A stretch of 8,362 nt of DNA from Actinomycetes bacterium (GTDB taxonomy: Bacteria > Actinomycetota > Acidimicrobiia > Acidimicrobiales > RAAP-2), in assembly GCA_021805305.1 (NCBI GenBank), contig JAJZFO010000127.1, positions 1 to 8,362 of the forward strand. Reading direction: 5' to 3'. This document shows positions 1-7,235 of the stretch, in pieces. A model generated the notes under the pieces. That model worked only from the letters and a program-made list of their open reading frames with translations. It was not told where the DNA came from and ran no database searches. Position numbers and translations under genes: made by a program. The first letter of the stretch is position 1. Every line of letters begins with the position of its first letter.

Positions 1-2046
1 GCTCGCGCGTCCGACGAAGCCCTCGTGGTCGGCGACGAACGTGGCGCGACGCGTCGGCAGCGACGCCGAGAGGTCGTGGACCAGCGCGGCCGGAATCTCC
101 TGGAGGAAGCGGCTCGGCAGCGCGTCCGTGCGTTGGCCCCAGGTGGTGCGACTCCACGCGTGGGTCAAGACGAGGTGACGCATGGCCCTCGTCAAGCCCA
201 CGTAACACAGTCGACGTTCCTCTTCGAGTTCCGCGTCGTCGGCGAGGGCGCGCCGGTGCGGGAAGATCGTCTCCTCGAGACCCGTCATGACGACCAGGGG
301 GAACTCCAGTCCCTTGGCCACGTGCATCGTCATCATCGAGATGGCACCGGCGCCCCCGTCGAGTTGGTCGGAGTCCGCGACGAGGGCCATGCGTTCGACG
401 AAATCCAGCAAGGTGTCGTACTGGGCGGCGGCCGACGCCAGTTCGCCGAGGTTCTCCAGGCGCGAGAAGGCCTCGTCGGAGTTCTCCGCGCGCAGGGCGT
501 CACCCATGCCGGTCTCGCGCACGATGGCGTCGATCATCTCGCGCGGCGTGAGGTCGTTGGCCAGGGCGCGCAGTTCATCCATCACGAAGGCGAACCGCTG
601 CGCGCCCGCGAGGGCCTTGGCGCTGAGCCCGGCGGCGCCGGCGTAGTGCGCGGCCTCGGCGAAGGAGAGGGCGTTCTCCGCCGCGTAGACCCCGAGCTTG
701 GCCTGGGCGGCCTCGCCGACGCCCCGTTTGGGTTCGTTGATGACCCGACGCGCCGAGGCTTCGTCGCGGGGGTTCACGATGAGACGCGCGTAGGCCAGGG
801 CGGTCTTGATCTCCTTGCGGTCGTAGAAGCGCATCCCCGAGATCACGCGGTAGGGAACGCCCGCGCGCAGCATCTCCTCTTCGAGCACGCGGCTCTGCGC
901 GTTGGTCCGGTAGAAGACCGCCATCTGATTCCACTCCAGGCCGGCCTCGGTGCGCGCGCGACGCAGTTCGGTGGCGATCCAGCGGCCCTCGTCGTACTCG
1001 TCGCCCGCGCGGTACAGGCGGATTCGCTCGCCGGGACCGTGGTCGGTGAAGAGGTTCTTGGCGTGGCGCGAGGCGTTCTGGGCGATCACGGCGTTCGCGG
1101 CGTCCAGGATTGTCTGGGTCGAACGGAAGTTCTGCTCGAGCATGATGACGTCGGCGTCGGGGAAGCGCTGCTCGAACTGGAGGATGTTGCGCACGTCCGC
1201 CGCGCGGAATCGATAGATCGACTGGTCCGAGTCGCCGACCACGCACAGGTTGCGGTGCTGGGTCGCCAGGAGCATCACCAGTTCGTTCTGCACGCCGTTG
1301 GTGTCTTGGAACTCGTCGACCAGGAGATACCGGAACCGCTGCTGGTAGCCCGCGAGTACCTGCGGGTCCCGACGCAACATAGCCACCGCGTTGAGGAGCA
1401 GGTCGTCGAAGTCCATGGCGTTGGCCAGTTTGAGCCGCGCCTCGTAGAGTCGGTAGATCTCGGCGACGCGTCGGTGGGCGGGATCGTCGCCGCGCACCGC
1501 GTCGGCGTAGCGCTCGGCGGTGAGCATCTCGTTCTTGGCCGCCGAGATCGCCGCCGCGACACTGCGCGGACTCAGGCGCTTGGTGTCGAGGTTGAGTTCC
1601 TTCATGATGCGCTCCACGGCCGATTCGGCGTCGCCCGCGTCGTAGATCGTGAAGCCGCGCTGGTACCCCAGGACCTCGGCGTGGGCGCGCAACATGCGCA
1701 GACACGCCGAGTGGAACGTCGACACCCACATGTTCGTCGCCGACGCGCCCACCAGGTCCGCCACGCGTCGGCGCATCTCGTCGGCGGCCTTATTCGTGAA
1801 GGTGATGGCCATGATCTCGTGGGCGCGCGCGTCGCCGGTGGCCAGGAGGTGCGCGATGCGCCGGGTGAGCACGCGCGTCTTGCCCGAGCCGGCCCCGGCC
1901 ACCACCAGCAGCGGTCCGCCGCGCTGGACGACGGCGCGTCGCTGGGGTTCGGTCAGTCCCTCGAGGAGACTACGCGGATCGAGGGCCTCGGCCGCGTCGC
2001 CCGCGTCGCCCCACAACGCGTCGTCGGAGAAGGAACGTCGCGTCAC
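1..2046 (-). CDS. pcrA: UvrD/PcrA-type superfamily 1A DNA helicase (3' end cut by window edge)
   Basis: ATP-dependent 3'-5' DNA helicase of the UvrD/PcrA/Rep family, acting in nucleotide excision repair and in clearing replication and recombination intermediates. The window shows 682 residues without a stop; family members usually have about 720-830, so only the C-terminal tail is missing. Visible motifs in order: Q-motif LTEPQ (31-35), Walker A GAGSGKT (51-57), motif Ia [11 protein letters not shown] (81-91), Walker [11 protein letters not shown] (241-250), motif [19 protein letters not shown] (269-284), motif [10 protein letters not shown] (303-310), motif [11 protein letters not shown] (573-582) followed by [11 protein letters not shown], and motif [16 protein letters not shown] (608-621). 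All catalytic residues look intact. The start is GTG at 2046, overlapping the guaA stop by four bases (GTGA). A second in-frame GTG at 2052 is possible, with an in-frame stop just above it. No clear Shine-Dalgarno precedes either, so translation is probably coupled to guaA. PcrA versus UvrD1/UvrD2 naming is uncertain; the helicase family is not. Confidence 0.95.
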   Translation of the reverse strand, partial: MTRRSFSDDALWGDAGDAAEALDPRSLLEGLTEPQRRAVVQRGGPLLVVAGAGSGKTRVLTRRIAHLLATGDARAHEIMAITFTNKAADEMRRRVADLVGASATNMWVSTFHSACLRMLRAHAEVLGYQRGFTIYDAGDAESAVERIMKELNLDTKRLSPRSVAAAISAAKNEMLTAERYADAVRGDDPAHRRVAEIYRLYEARLKLANAMDFDDLLLNAVAMLRRDPQVLAGYQQRFRYLLVDEFQDTNGVQNELVMLLATQHRNLCVVGDSDQSIYRFRAADVRNILQFEQRFPDADVIMLEQNFRSTQTILDAANAVIAQNASRHAKNLFTDHGPGERIRLYRAGDEYDEGRWIATELRRARTEAGLEWNQMAVFYRTNAQSRVLEEEMLRAGVPYRVISGMRFYDRKEIKTALAYARLIVNPRDEASARRVINEPKRGVGEAAQAKLGVYAAENALSFAEAAHYAGAAGLSAKALAGAQRFAFVMDELRALANDLTPREMIDAIVRETGMGDALRAENSDEAFSRLENLGELASAAAQYDTLLDFVERMALVADSDQLDGGAGAISMMTMHVAKGLEFPLVVMTGLEETIFPHRRALADDAELEEERRLCYVGLTRAMRHLVLTHAWSRTTWGQRTDALPSRFLQEIPAALVHDLSASLPTRRATFVADHEGFVGRAS

Positions 2047-3578
2047 TCCCACTCAATGGTGCCCGGCGGCTTGGAGGTCACGTCGAGGGCCACGCGGTTC
2101 ACCCCGGGGACCTCACGGATCAAGCGGTTCGCGATGGACTCGATGACCTCGTAGGGCAACCGGGCCCAGTCCGCGGTCATGGCGTCGTCGGAGGTGACGG
2201 CGCGGATGACGATCGGGTACGCGTAGGTCCGTCCGTCTCCCATGACCCCCACGGTACGCACCGCGGGTAACACCGCGAAACTCTGCCAGAGTTCGCGGTA
2301 CAGACCCGCCTTCTTGATCTCGTCGACGACGACGTGGTCCGCGTTACGCAGGATCTCGGCGCGCTCGCGCGTCACCTCGCCGATGATGCGCACCCCCAGA
2401 CCGGGGCCCGGGAAGGGCTGACGCCACACGATCTCGTCGGGGAGACCCAACTCCTCGCCGACGTGACGCACCTCGTCCTTGAAGAGGTTGCGCAGGGGCT
2501 CGATGAGTTCGAAGGCGAGGTCCTCGGGCAGGCCCCCCACGTTGTGGTGGCTCTTGATGTTGGCGGCGTGGCCCGACCCTGATTCGATGACGTCGGGGTA
2601 GAGCGTGCCCTGCACGAGGAATCGCGGACTCTCCTCGCCCTCGAAGAGCTCGCGCGCCACCGCCTCGAACTCGCGGATGAAGAGTTCGCCGATGATCTTG
2701 CGCTTTCGCTCGGGGTCGCTCACGCCGGCGAGCGCCGCGAAGAAGCGGTCCTGCGCGCGGACGTGGATGAGGCGCACGCCGAACTGACGCGTGAAGGTGG
2801 CTTCGATCTGCTCGCCCTCGTGGTGTCGCATGAGGCCGGTGTCGACGAAGACGCAGGTCAACTGGGTCCCGATGGCCCGAGTGACCAGCGCGGCGGCCAC
2901 CGCGGAGTCCACCCCGCCCGACAGGGCGCACAGGACCCGTTCGGACCCGACGCGCGCGCGGATGGCGGCCACCTGGTCGTCGATGATCGACGTGTTGGTC
3001 CACGTGGGGGGGATCTGGGCCACGTGGTGCAAGAAGTTCTCCAGCAGCTCCTGGCCGCGTTCGGAGTGCGCGACCTCGGGGTGGAACTGCACCGCGTAGA
3101 GGCGTCGGCTCGGGTCCTCCATCACCGCCACGGGGGCCAGGGGCGTCGAGGCGGTGACCTCGAACCCTTCGGGGGCGCGCGCAATGGCGTCGCCGTGGCT
3201 CATCCAACACGTCAACGTGTCGGGCCACTCCTCGAGGAGCGCGCTGGACCCGCGCCGCGACAACTCGGTGCGCCCGTACTCCCCGCCGCCGGTGTGGGCC
3301 ACCTCGCCGCCCAATTGCTGCGCCATCAATTGGGCGCCGTAGCAAATACCCAACACGGGGACGCCGAGCTCGTAGATCGCGGGATCCAGCGACGGCGCGG
3401 GCACTTCGTACACCGATTTAGGGCCCCCCGAGAGGATGATCGCCGACGGATTCCTCGCGCGCACCTCCTCGGCGCTAATCGTGCTCTGGACGATCTCGGA
3501 GTAGACGCGCGCCTCTCGCACCCGGCGCGCGATGAGTTGGGCGTACTGCGCCCCGAAGTCGACGACGAGGACCGTCAA
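2043..3578 (-). CDS. guaA: GMP synthase (glutamine-hydrolysing)
   Basis: Cytoplasmic enzyme for the last step of de novo GMP synthesis: XMP + ATP + glutamine to GMP + AMP + PPi + glutamate. The 511-residue length is normal for the single-chain bacterial form. The N-terminal class I glutamine amidotransferase domain (about 1-185) has DFGAQY (7-12), the nucleophile elbow GICYGAQ with Cys79, and FHPEV with His166 and Glu168 completing the triad. The ATP-pyrophosphatase domain has the PP-loop SGGVDS (220-225), [11 protein letters not shown] (324-333) and [10 protein letters not shown] (341-350). The C-terminal dimerisation/XMP-binding part contains [10 protein letters not shown] (386-395) and the invariant ending [11 protein letters not shown]. 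The start is TTG at 3578, chosen because the family's VLVVDFG motif begins two residues later and no in-frame ATG lies nearby; its TTGA overlaps the guaB3 stop. The upstream sequence lacks a convincing Shine-Dalgarno, which fits reinitiation after guaB3. It is the middle gene of the operon. Confidence 0.98.
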   Translation of the reverse strand: MTVLVVDFGAQYAQLIARRVREARVYSEIVQSTISAEEVRARNPSAIILSGGPKSVYEVPAPSLDPAIYELGVPVLGICYGAQLMAQQLGGEVAHTGGGEYGRTELSRRGSSALLEEWPDTLTCWMSHGDAIARAPEGFEVTASTPLAPVAVMEDPSRRLYAVQFHPEVAHSERGQELLENFLHHVAQIPPTWTNTSIIDDQVAAIRARVGSERVLCALSGGVDSAVAAALVTRAIGTQLTCVFVDTGLMRHHEGEQIEATFTRQFGVRLIHVRAQDRFFAALAGVSDPERKRKIIGELFIREFEAVARELFEGEESPRFLVQGTLYPDVIESGSGHAANIKSHHNVGGLPEDLAFELIEPLRNLFKDEVRHVGEELGLPDEIVWRQPFPGPGLGVRIIGEVTRERAEILRNADHVVVDEIKKAGLYRELWQSFAVLPAVRTVGVMGDGRTYAYPIVIRAVTSDDAMTADWARLPYEVIESIANRLIREVPGVNRVALDVTSKPPGTIEWE

Positions 3579-4738
3579 TGGCCCATGCCCACACCCTGGG
3601 CCCGCTGGAGTTGCTTCCCTTCGGTCTGCAGCGACGGGGCCAGCATGATCTCGGCCTTCTGGAACTCCTTGAGCGTCTCGTACCCGCAGGTGGCCATCGA
3701 CGTGCGCAGCGCGCCGAAGAGGTTGAGGCGGCCGTCGTTCTCGTGCGCCGGTCCCACCAGGACCTCCTTGAGGGTGCCGCGCACCGTGGTGCGCACGCGC
3801 GTCCCGCGCGGCAGCGTGGGGTGGAACGTCGCCATGCCCCAGTGGAATCCGTGCGCCGGCGCTTCGATGGCGCTGGTCAGCGGCGAGCCGATCATGACGG
3901 CGTCGGCCCCGCAGGCGATGGCCTTGGCGATGTCGCCGCCCTTGGACATCCCCCCGTCGGCGATGACGTGCACGTAGACCCCGGTCTCGTCCAGGTGGCG
4001 CATGCGCGCGCCCGCGACGTCCGCGATGGCCGTGGCCTGGGGCACCCCGATGCCCAGGACCGCCCGCGAGGTGCAGGCGTTACCGGGCCCGACGCCGACC
4101 AGGACGCCCGCGGCGCCGGTGCGCATCAGGTGCAACGCCGCCTGGTAACTGGCGCAGCCCCCCACGATGACGGGGAGTTCGAAGTCACGGATGAACTTCT
4201 TCAGGTTGAGTGGTTCGACGGTCTGAGAGACGTGCTCGGCGGACACCACGGTGCCCTGGATCACCAGGATGTCTAGGCCCGCCGCCAGAACGGTCGAGGC
4301 CATCCAGTCGGTCTTTTGCGGCGTGACCGACGCGGCGGTGACGATGCCGGCGGCCTTCATCTGACGAATGCGCTCCGCGACCAACTCGAGTTTGACGGGT
4401 TCGAGGTACATCTGCTGCATACGCGCCGTCGCCTTGTCGTCCTCGAGCGTCTGAATCTCGTCGAACAGCGGCGTCGGATCCTCGTAGCGCGTCCACAGAC
4501 CCTCGAGGTTCAACACGCCCAAGCCGCCGAGACGCCCCATCTCGATGGCCGTCGTGGGCGAGATCGCGCCGTCCATGGCCGAACCCAGGACCGGTAGGTC
4601 GAACTTGTAGGCGTCGATCTGCCAGGTGATGTCGACGTCCTCGGGGTCGCGGGTGCGCCGCGAGGGCACGATGGCGATATCGTCAAATCCGTAGGCCTGA
4701 CGAGCCGACTTATAGATACCGATTTCTACTTCCGCCAT
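3575..4738 (-). CDS. guaB3: GuaB3-family IMP dehydrogenase-related protein
   Basis: 387-residue TIM-barrel protein of the IMP dehydrogenase/GMP reductase superfamily, GuaB3 subfamily (IMPDH-related protein 2). It starts with the GuaB3-like [19 protein letters not shown], has [10 protein letters not shown] (52-61) where IMPDH has SAAMDTVT, a phosphate-binding IADGG around Asp261 followed by [21 protein letters not shown], and a C-terminal [13 protein letters not shown] segment. There is no CBS (Bateman) insert, which explains why it is about 100 residues shorter than true GuaB. The active-site loop reads GPGNACTSR with Cys222 at the position of the IMPDH/GMPR nucleophile. The exact reaction is unsettled: actinobacterial GuaB3 is usually called IMPDH-related, and I recall that a cyanobacterial GuaB3 was shown to have GMP reductase activity. 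The start is ATG at 4738 with GGAGG five bases upstream; an open-frame extension to 4816 is not supported. It is the first gene of the guaB3-guaA-pcrA operon. Confidence 0.93.
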   Translation of the reverse strand: MAEVEIGIYKSARQAYGFDDIAIVPSRRTRDPEDVDITWQIDAYKFDLPVLGSAMDGAISPTTAIEMGRLGGLGVLNLEGLWTRYEDPTPLFDEIQTLEDDKATARMQQMYLEPVKLELVAERIRQMKAAGIVTAASVTPQKTDWMASTVLAAGLDILVIQGTVVSAEHVSQTVEPLNLKKFIRDFELPVIVGGCASYQAALHLMRTGAAGVLVGVGPGNACTSRAVLGIGVPQATAIADVAGARMRHLDETGVYVHVIADGGMSKGGDIAKAIACGADAVMIGSPLTSAIEAPAHGFHWGMATFHPTLPRGTRVRTTVRGTLKEVLVGPAHENDGRLNLFGALRTSMATCGYETLKEFQKAEIMLAPSLQTEGKQLQRAQGVGMGH

Positions 4739-4743
4739 AGCGA

Positions 4744-4748
4744 CCTCC
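4744..4748 (-). promoter_or_regulatory. Shine-Dalgarno of guaB3
   Basis: GGAGG on the minus strand, five bases before the ATG at 4738. It fixes the guaB3 start and is the only strong ribosome-binding site in the three-gene operon; the two downstream genes rely on overlapping stop/start codons. Confidence 0.8.
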
Positions 4749-4787
4749 GGGGTGCAACCGCGCTCTGGGCTGAACGTGATTCCCTCC

Positions 4788-4793
4788 AATCTA
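4788..4793 (-). promoter_or_regulatory. Candidate -10 element for the guaB3-guaA-pcrA operon
   Basis: TAGATT on the minus strand resembles the actinobacterial -10 consensus TAGRRT with one mismatch. It would put the transcription start near 4781 and give a 5' leader of roughly 40 bases. The -35 region expected about 17 bases upstream (near 4811-4816) reads GTGGGG and does not resemble TTGAC. Treat this as a weak candidate. I saw no purine riboswitch or PurR-like box in the short leader. Confidence 0.25.
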
Positions 4794-4884
4794 CTGGACG
4801 CCGTTGGGCCCCCCACCGATCGACGCGGACGCGACGGCGCTGGCGACTCCCCTCACGACCGCTACGGCGCGCGCGCGGCTCATC

Positions 4885-4890
4885 TAGGGT
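4885..4890 (+). promoter_or_regulatory. Candidate -10 element for the MMPL transporter gene
   Basis: TAGGGT matches the actinobacterial -10 consensus TAGRRT exactly and lies 59 bases before the GTG start, leaving a leader of about 50 bases. No TTGAC-like -35 is present at the expected spacing. An 8-base direct repeat, GCGGCTCA (4875-4882 and 4895-4902), flanks it on both sides, and an alternating GC tract (4867-4877) lies just upstream. Confidence 0.3.
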
Positions 4891-4937
4891 GGGGGCGGCT
4901 CAACCGTCCCCGCCCGTTCCGTCTCGACCCCCGACTC

Positions 4938-4942
4938 AGGAG
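4938..4942 (+). promoter_or_regulatory. Shine-Dalgarno of the MMPL transporter gene
   Basis: AGGAG seven bases before the GTG at 4950. It decides the start codon of the transporter against the longer open frame reaching back to 4752. The site sits inside a small inverted repeat, GACTC-AG-GAGTC (4933-4944). Confidence 0.8.
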
Positions 4943-4949
4943 TCCCCTC

Positions 4950-7070
4950 GTGAAATCTCTCGCCCGCTTCGCCGTCCGACGCCGTTGGCTCGTGCTCGTC
5001 ATTTGGATCGTCCTGATCATTGGGGTGAACGCCACGGCGCAAGCCGTCGGTACCGCCTACTCGAATTCCTTCAGCCTCCCCGGCACCGATTCAACGCACG
5101 CGCTGCACCTCCTCGAGACGGGCTTCCCCCACGCCGCGGGTGACTCCGACCAGATCGTGTTCCGTGCGTCCTCGGGTTCCCTCGCCGCGGACGCCGCCAC
5201 CATCACTCCGGTGCTGCGCTCGCTGACGAGTTTGACCAACGTCGGTGCCGTGTCGCCCCTGCAATATTCACGGATCGACCCGGCCATTGGCTACGTGACG
5301 GTGACCTTCACCAAACAGGCCAATCTCTTGAGCACGCCGCAGATTCAGGCGGTGGTGAACGCCGCGGCGCATTTGCGTTCGCCCACCCTGGCGGTGGCCT
5401 TCGGGGGCAACGCCTTTGGACAGTTGACGTCACCCAAGGGATCACCGGGCGAGGGGGTGGGTCTGCTCCTCACGGCCGTGGTGCTGTTCTTAGCCTTCGG
5501 GTCCCTGTGGGCCATGCTGCTGCCCCTGGGCGTCGCGCTCTTCGCCATTGGCATCGCGTCGGGCGCCACCACGCTGTTGAGCCACGGACTCTCCATTGCG
5601 CAGTTCGCCCCCATCCTCGGTTCGCTCATCGGACTGGGCGTGGGCATCGACTACGCCCTGTTCATCGTCACGCGCTCACGTCAGAACCTGCGCCAGGGCA
5701 TGAGCGTCGAGGACTCGATCGTGACCGCCGTGAACACCTCGGGGCGCGCCGTACTCTTCGCCGGGGCCACGGTGTGCGTGGCCCTGCTGGGCATGCTGGT
5801 CCTCGGGTTCTCCTTCCTCGACGGACTCGGGGTGGCAGCGTCGGTGACGGTCCTGATCACGATGTTCGCCTCGCTCACCCTGCTCCCCTCGCTCCTGGCG
5901 TTCCAGAAGGATCGCGTGCTGAGCCGGCGCGAACGCCGTCGATTGGCCAGTGACGGACCCGAGCCCGCGCTCCTCGAGGGCGGATGGCAACGCTGGGCCC
6001 TCTTCGTGAGTCGCCACCCGCGGATCCTGTCGCTCGGCTCGCTCGTGCTCATCGTGCTGATCGCCCTGCCGATCTTCTCGCTCAACCTGGGCATCTCGGA
6101 CCAGGGATCGGACCCCGTCGGGTCGACGACGCGCACGGCGTACGACTACCTGGCCCAGGGCTTCGGCCCGGGCTCGAACGGCCCCCTGTTGGTGGTCGGC
6201 GACCTGCACTCGCCCGGCGACGTCGCGACGATGCGCGCACTGGCCACCTCGTTGCGCACCGCCCCCGACGTGGCCTTCGTCGGTCCCGTCTCCCTCAACG
6301 CCACGCGCAGCGTCGCGGTGTTCAGCGTCGTCGCGCAGTCCAGTCCCCAATCACGCGCCACGACCACCCTCATCGACGCGATCCGCGCGCACTACGTGCC
6401 CGCCGCGACGTCGAGCACCCACACGGCCATCTACGTCGGCGGTTCGCGCGCGCTCTCGGACGACTTCGCCAACATCCTCGACTCCAAAATCCCGCTGTTC
6501 CTGGTGGTCATCGTGTTGCTCGGGTGCCTGCTGTTGATGGTCGCCTTCCGGTCCGTCGTCATCCCCCTGGTGGCCGCCCTGATGAACCTGCTGGCCGTCG
6601 GGGCGTCCTTCGGGCTCGTCGTCGCGGTGTTCCAGTGGGGCTGGGGTAGCTCGCTCATCGGATCGGGGTCCGGACCCATCGAGTCCTACCTCCCCATCAT
6701 CATGATCGCCATCCTCTTCGGCCTCTCGATGGACTACCAGGTCTTCCTGGTCTCGCGCATGCACGAGGAGTGGGTCAACACCGGCGACAACGAAATGGCG
6801 ATCGTGCACGGCCAGGCCAATACCGGCCGCGTCATCACCGCCGCGGCGCTCATCATGATCTCGGTCTTCTTCTCCTTCGCCTTCGGCGGCGAGCGCATCA
6901 TCGCGGAGTTCGGCATCGGACTGGGCGGGGCCGTCCTCCTCGACGCGTTCATCCTGCGCACGGTCCTGGTGCCGTCGATGATGCACTACCTCGGTCGCGC
7001 CAACTGGTGGATGCCCGCGTGGCTCGACCGCGTGGTCCCGCACGTGGCCGTCGAGGCCAGCGACGACTGA
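4950..7070 (+). CDS. MMPL-family (RND superfamily) membrane transporter
   Basis: 706-residue inner-membrane protein of the MmpL/MMPL branch of the RND superfamily, proton-driven exporters usually of lipids or other hydrophobic compounds; the substrate cannot be predicted here. The topology is the typical duplicated one. TM1 (about 14-33) follows a basic FAVRRRW start, then an extracytoplasmic porter domain (about 37-165), then TM2-6 (about 171-316). A basic cytoplasmic linker (DRVLSRRERRR) precedes TM7 (about 359-381), a second porter domain (about 385-510) and TM8-12 (about 515-678). The proton-relay Asp-Tyr pairs are both present: D234-Y235 in TM4 (GVGIDYALF) and D595-Y596 in TM10 (GLSMDYQVF), matching the paired Asp/Tyr of MmpL3. 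The tail RANWWMPAWLDR is common in the family; there is no long C-terminal cytoplasmic domain. The GTG start follows AGGAG by seven bases. No MmpS-like partner or regulator is adjacent, and the gene is divergent from guaB3 and convergent with groEL. Confidence 0.92.
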   Translation: MKSLARFAVRRRWLVLVIWIVLIIGVNATAQAVGTAYSNSFSLPGTDSTHALHLLETGFPHAAGDSDQIVFRASSGSLAADAATITPVLRSLTSLTNVGAVSPLQYSRIDPAIGYVTVTFTKQANLLSTPQIQAVVNAAAHLRSPTLAVAFGGNAFGQLTSPKGSPGEGVGLLLTAVVLFLAFGSLWAMLLPLGVALFAIGIASGATTLLSHGLSIAQFAPILGSLIGLGVGIDYALFIVTRSRQNLRQGMSVEDSIVTAVNTSGRAVLFAGATVCVALLGMLVLGFSFLDGLGVAASVTVLITMFASLTLLPSLLAFQKDRVLSRRERRRLASDGPEPALLEGGWQRWALFVSRHPRILSLGSLVLIVLIALPIFSLNLGISDQGSDPVGSTTRTAYDYLAQGFGPGSNGPLLVVGDLHSPGDVATMRALATSLRTAPDVAFVGPVSLNATRSVAVFSVVAQSSPQSRATTTLIDAIRAHYVPAATSSTHTAIYVGGSRALSDDFANILDSKIPLFLVVIVLLGCLLLMVAFRSVVIPLVAALMNLLAVGASFGLVVAVFQWGWGSSLIGSGSGPIESYLPIIMIAILFGLSMDYQVFLVSRMHEEWVNTGDNEMAIVHGQANTGRVITAAALIMISVFFSFAFGGERIIAEFGIGLGGAVLLDAFILRTVLVPSMMHYLGRANWWMPAWLDRVVPHVAVEASDD

Positions 7071-7102
7071 TCCGCGGTAAGGAGTCGACGCGGCGACGGG
7101 GC

Positions 7103-7116
7103 GGACCAACGGGTCC
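7103..7116 (+). other. Small hairpin downstream of the MMPL gene
   Basis: GGACC (7103-7107) can pair with GGTCC (7112-7116) around an AACG loop, extendable by two G-C pairs across a bulged C. It begins 32 bases after the transporter stop and has no U-tract behind it, so it is at best a weak or Rho-assisted 3' end for the transporter mRNA. Confidence 0.3.
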
Positions 7117-7134
7117 CCACCCCACGCGAGGAGG

Positions 7135-7170
7135 ACCCCGCGTCGGGTGAGCACCCCGTGTCGGGTGAGC
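7135..7170. repeat. 18-base tandem duplication
   Basis: Two directly adjacent copies of ACCCCGYGTCGGGTGAGC (7135-7152 and 7153-7170), identical except for one C/T difference. Each copy carries a mini inverted repeat, CCCG-N3-CGGG. It lies in the non-coding space between the convergent MMPL and groEL genes, 16 bases before the terminator stem. Confidence 0.85.
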
Positions 7171-7186
7171 GGCCCCCGCGGACGAA

Positions 7187-7214
7187 AAGAACCGGGCCCG
7201 AGGGCCCGGTTCTT
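7187..7214 (-). terminator. Rho-independent terminator of groEL (possibly bidirectional)
   Basis: A perfect 13-bp inverted repeat (arms 7187-7199 and 7202-7214) with only two bases between the arms, so the real loop is probably four bases. It starts 21 bases after the groEL stop. On the minus strand the stem is very GC-rich in its core and ends in TTCTT followed by TT, giving a short U-rich tail. On the plus strand the tail reads TTCTTCCC, a poorer but usable signal for the convergent MMPL transcript. Confidence 0.85.
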
Positions 7215-7235
7215 CCCACGTCGCGTGAACGACAG

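Noticed and set aside
575..1729. A 384-codon minus-strand open frame within the helicase region.
   Set aside because: It is in a different frame from the helicase motifs, and the product is an Arg/Pro/Gly-rich shadow without recognisable domains.
25..2154. A 709-codon open frame on the plus strand, antisense to the helicase gene.
   Set aside because: It lies in codon register with the helicase. Stops there would require TTA, CTA or TCA codons in the helicase gene, which are rare at this GC content. Its product has no recognisable motif, while the minus strand carries every SF1 helicase motif.
2763..3977. A 404-codon plus-strand open frame across guaA and the guaB3 3' end.
   Set aside because: It is antisense to two well-conserved genes, shows low-complexity composition typical of GC-rich shadow frames, and has no family motifs.
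4739..4816. N-terminal extension of GuaB3 to an upstream start at 4816.
   Set aside because: The added residues do not resemble the family, while the ATG at 4738 has a GGAGG at good spacing and gives the expected N-terminus.
4752..4949. N-terminal extension of the MMPL protein to 4752.
   Set aside because: The extension is Arg/Pro-rich non-family sequence. The GTG at 4950 has an AGGAG seven bases upstream and starts right before the typical FAVRRRW/TM1 segment.
4843..4953. Two similar segments (GACTCCCCTCACGA near 4845 and GAGTCCCCTCGTGA at 4940) as a possible repeat.
   Set aside because: Only 11 of 14 bases match, in C-rich sequence with no symmetry; chance similarity is likely.
7079..7235. 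A Shine-Dalgarno-like AAGGAG at 7079-7084 and an open plus-strand frame starting at the GTG at 7147, suggesting a small gene after the transporter.
   Set aside because: No start codon lies at a usable distance from AAGGAG, and the open frame runs through the terminator hairpin and antisense into groEL.
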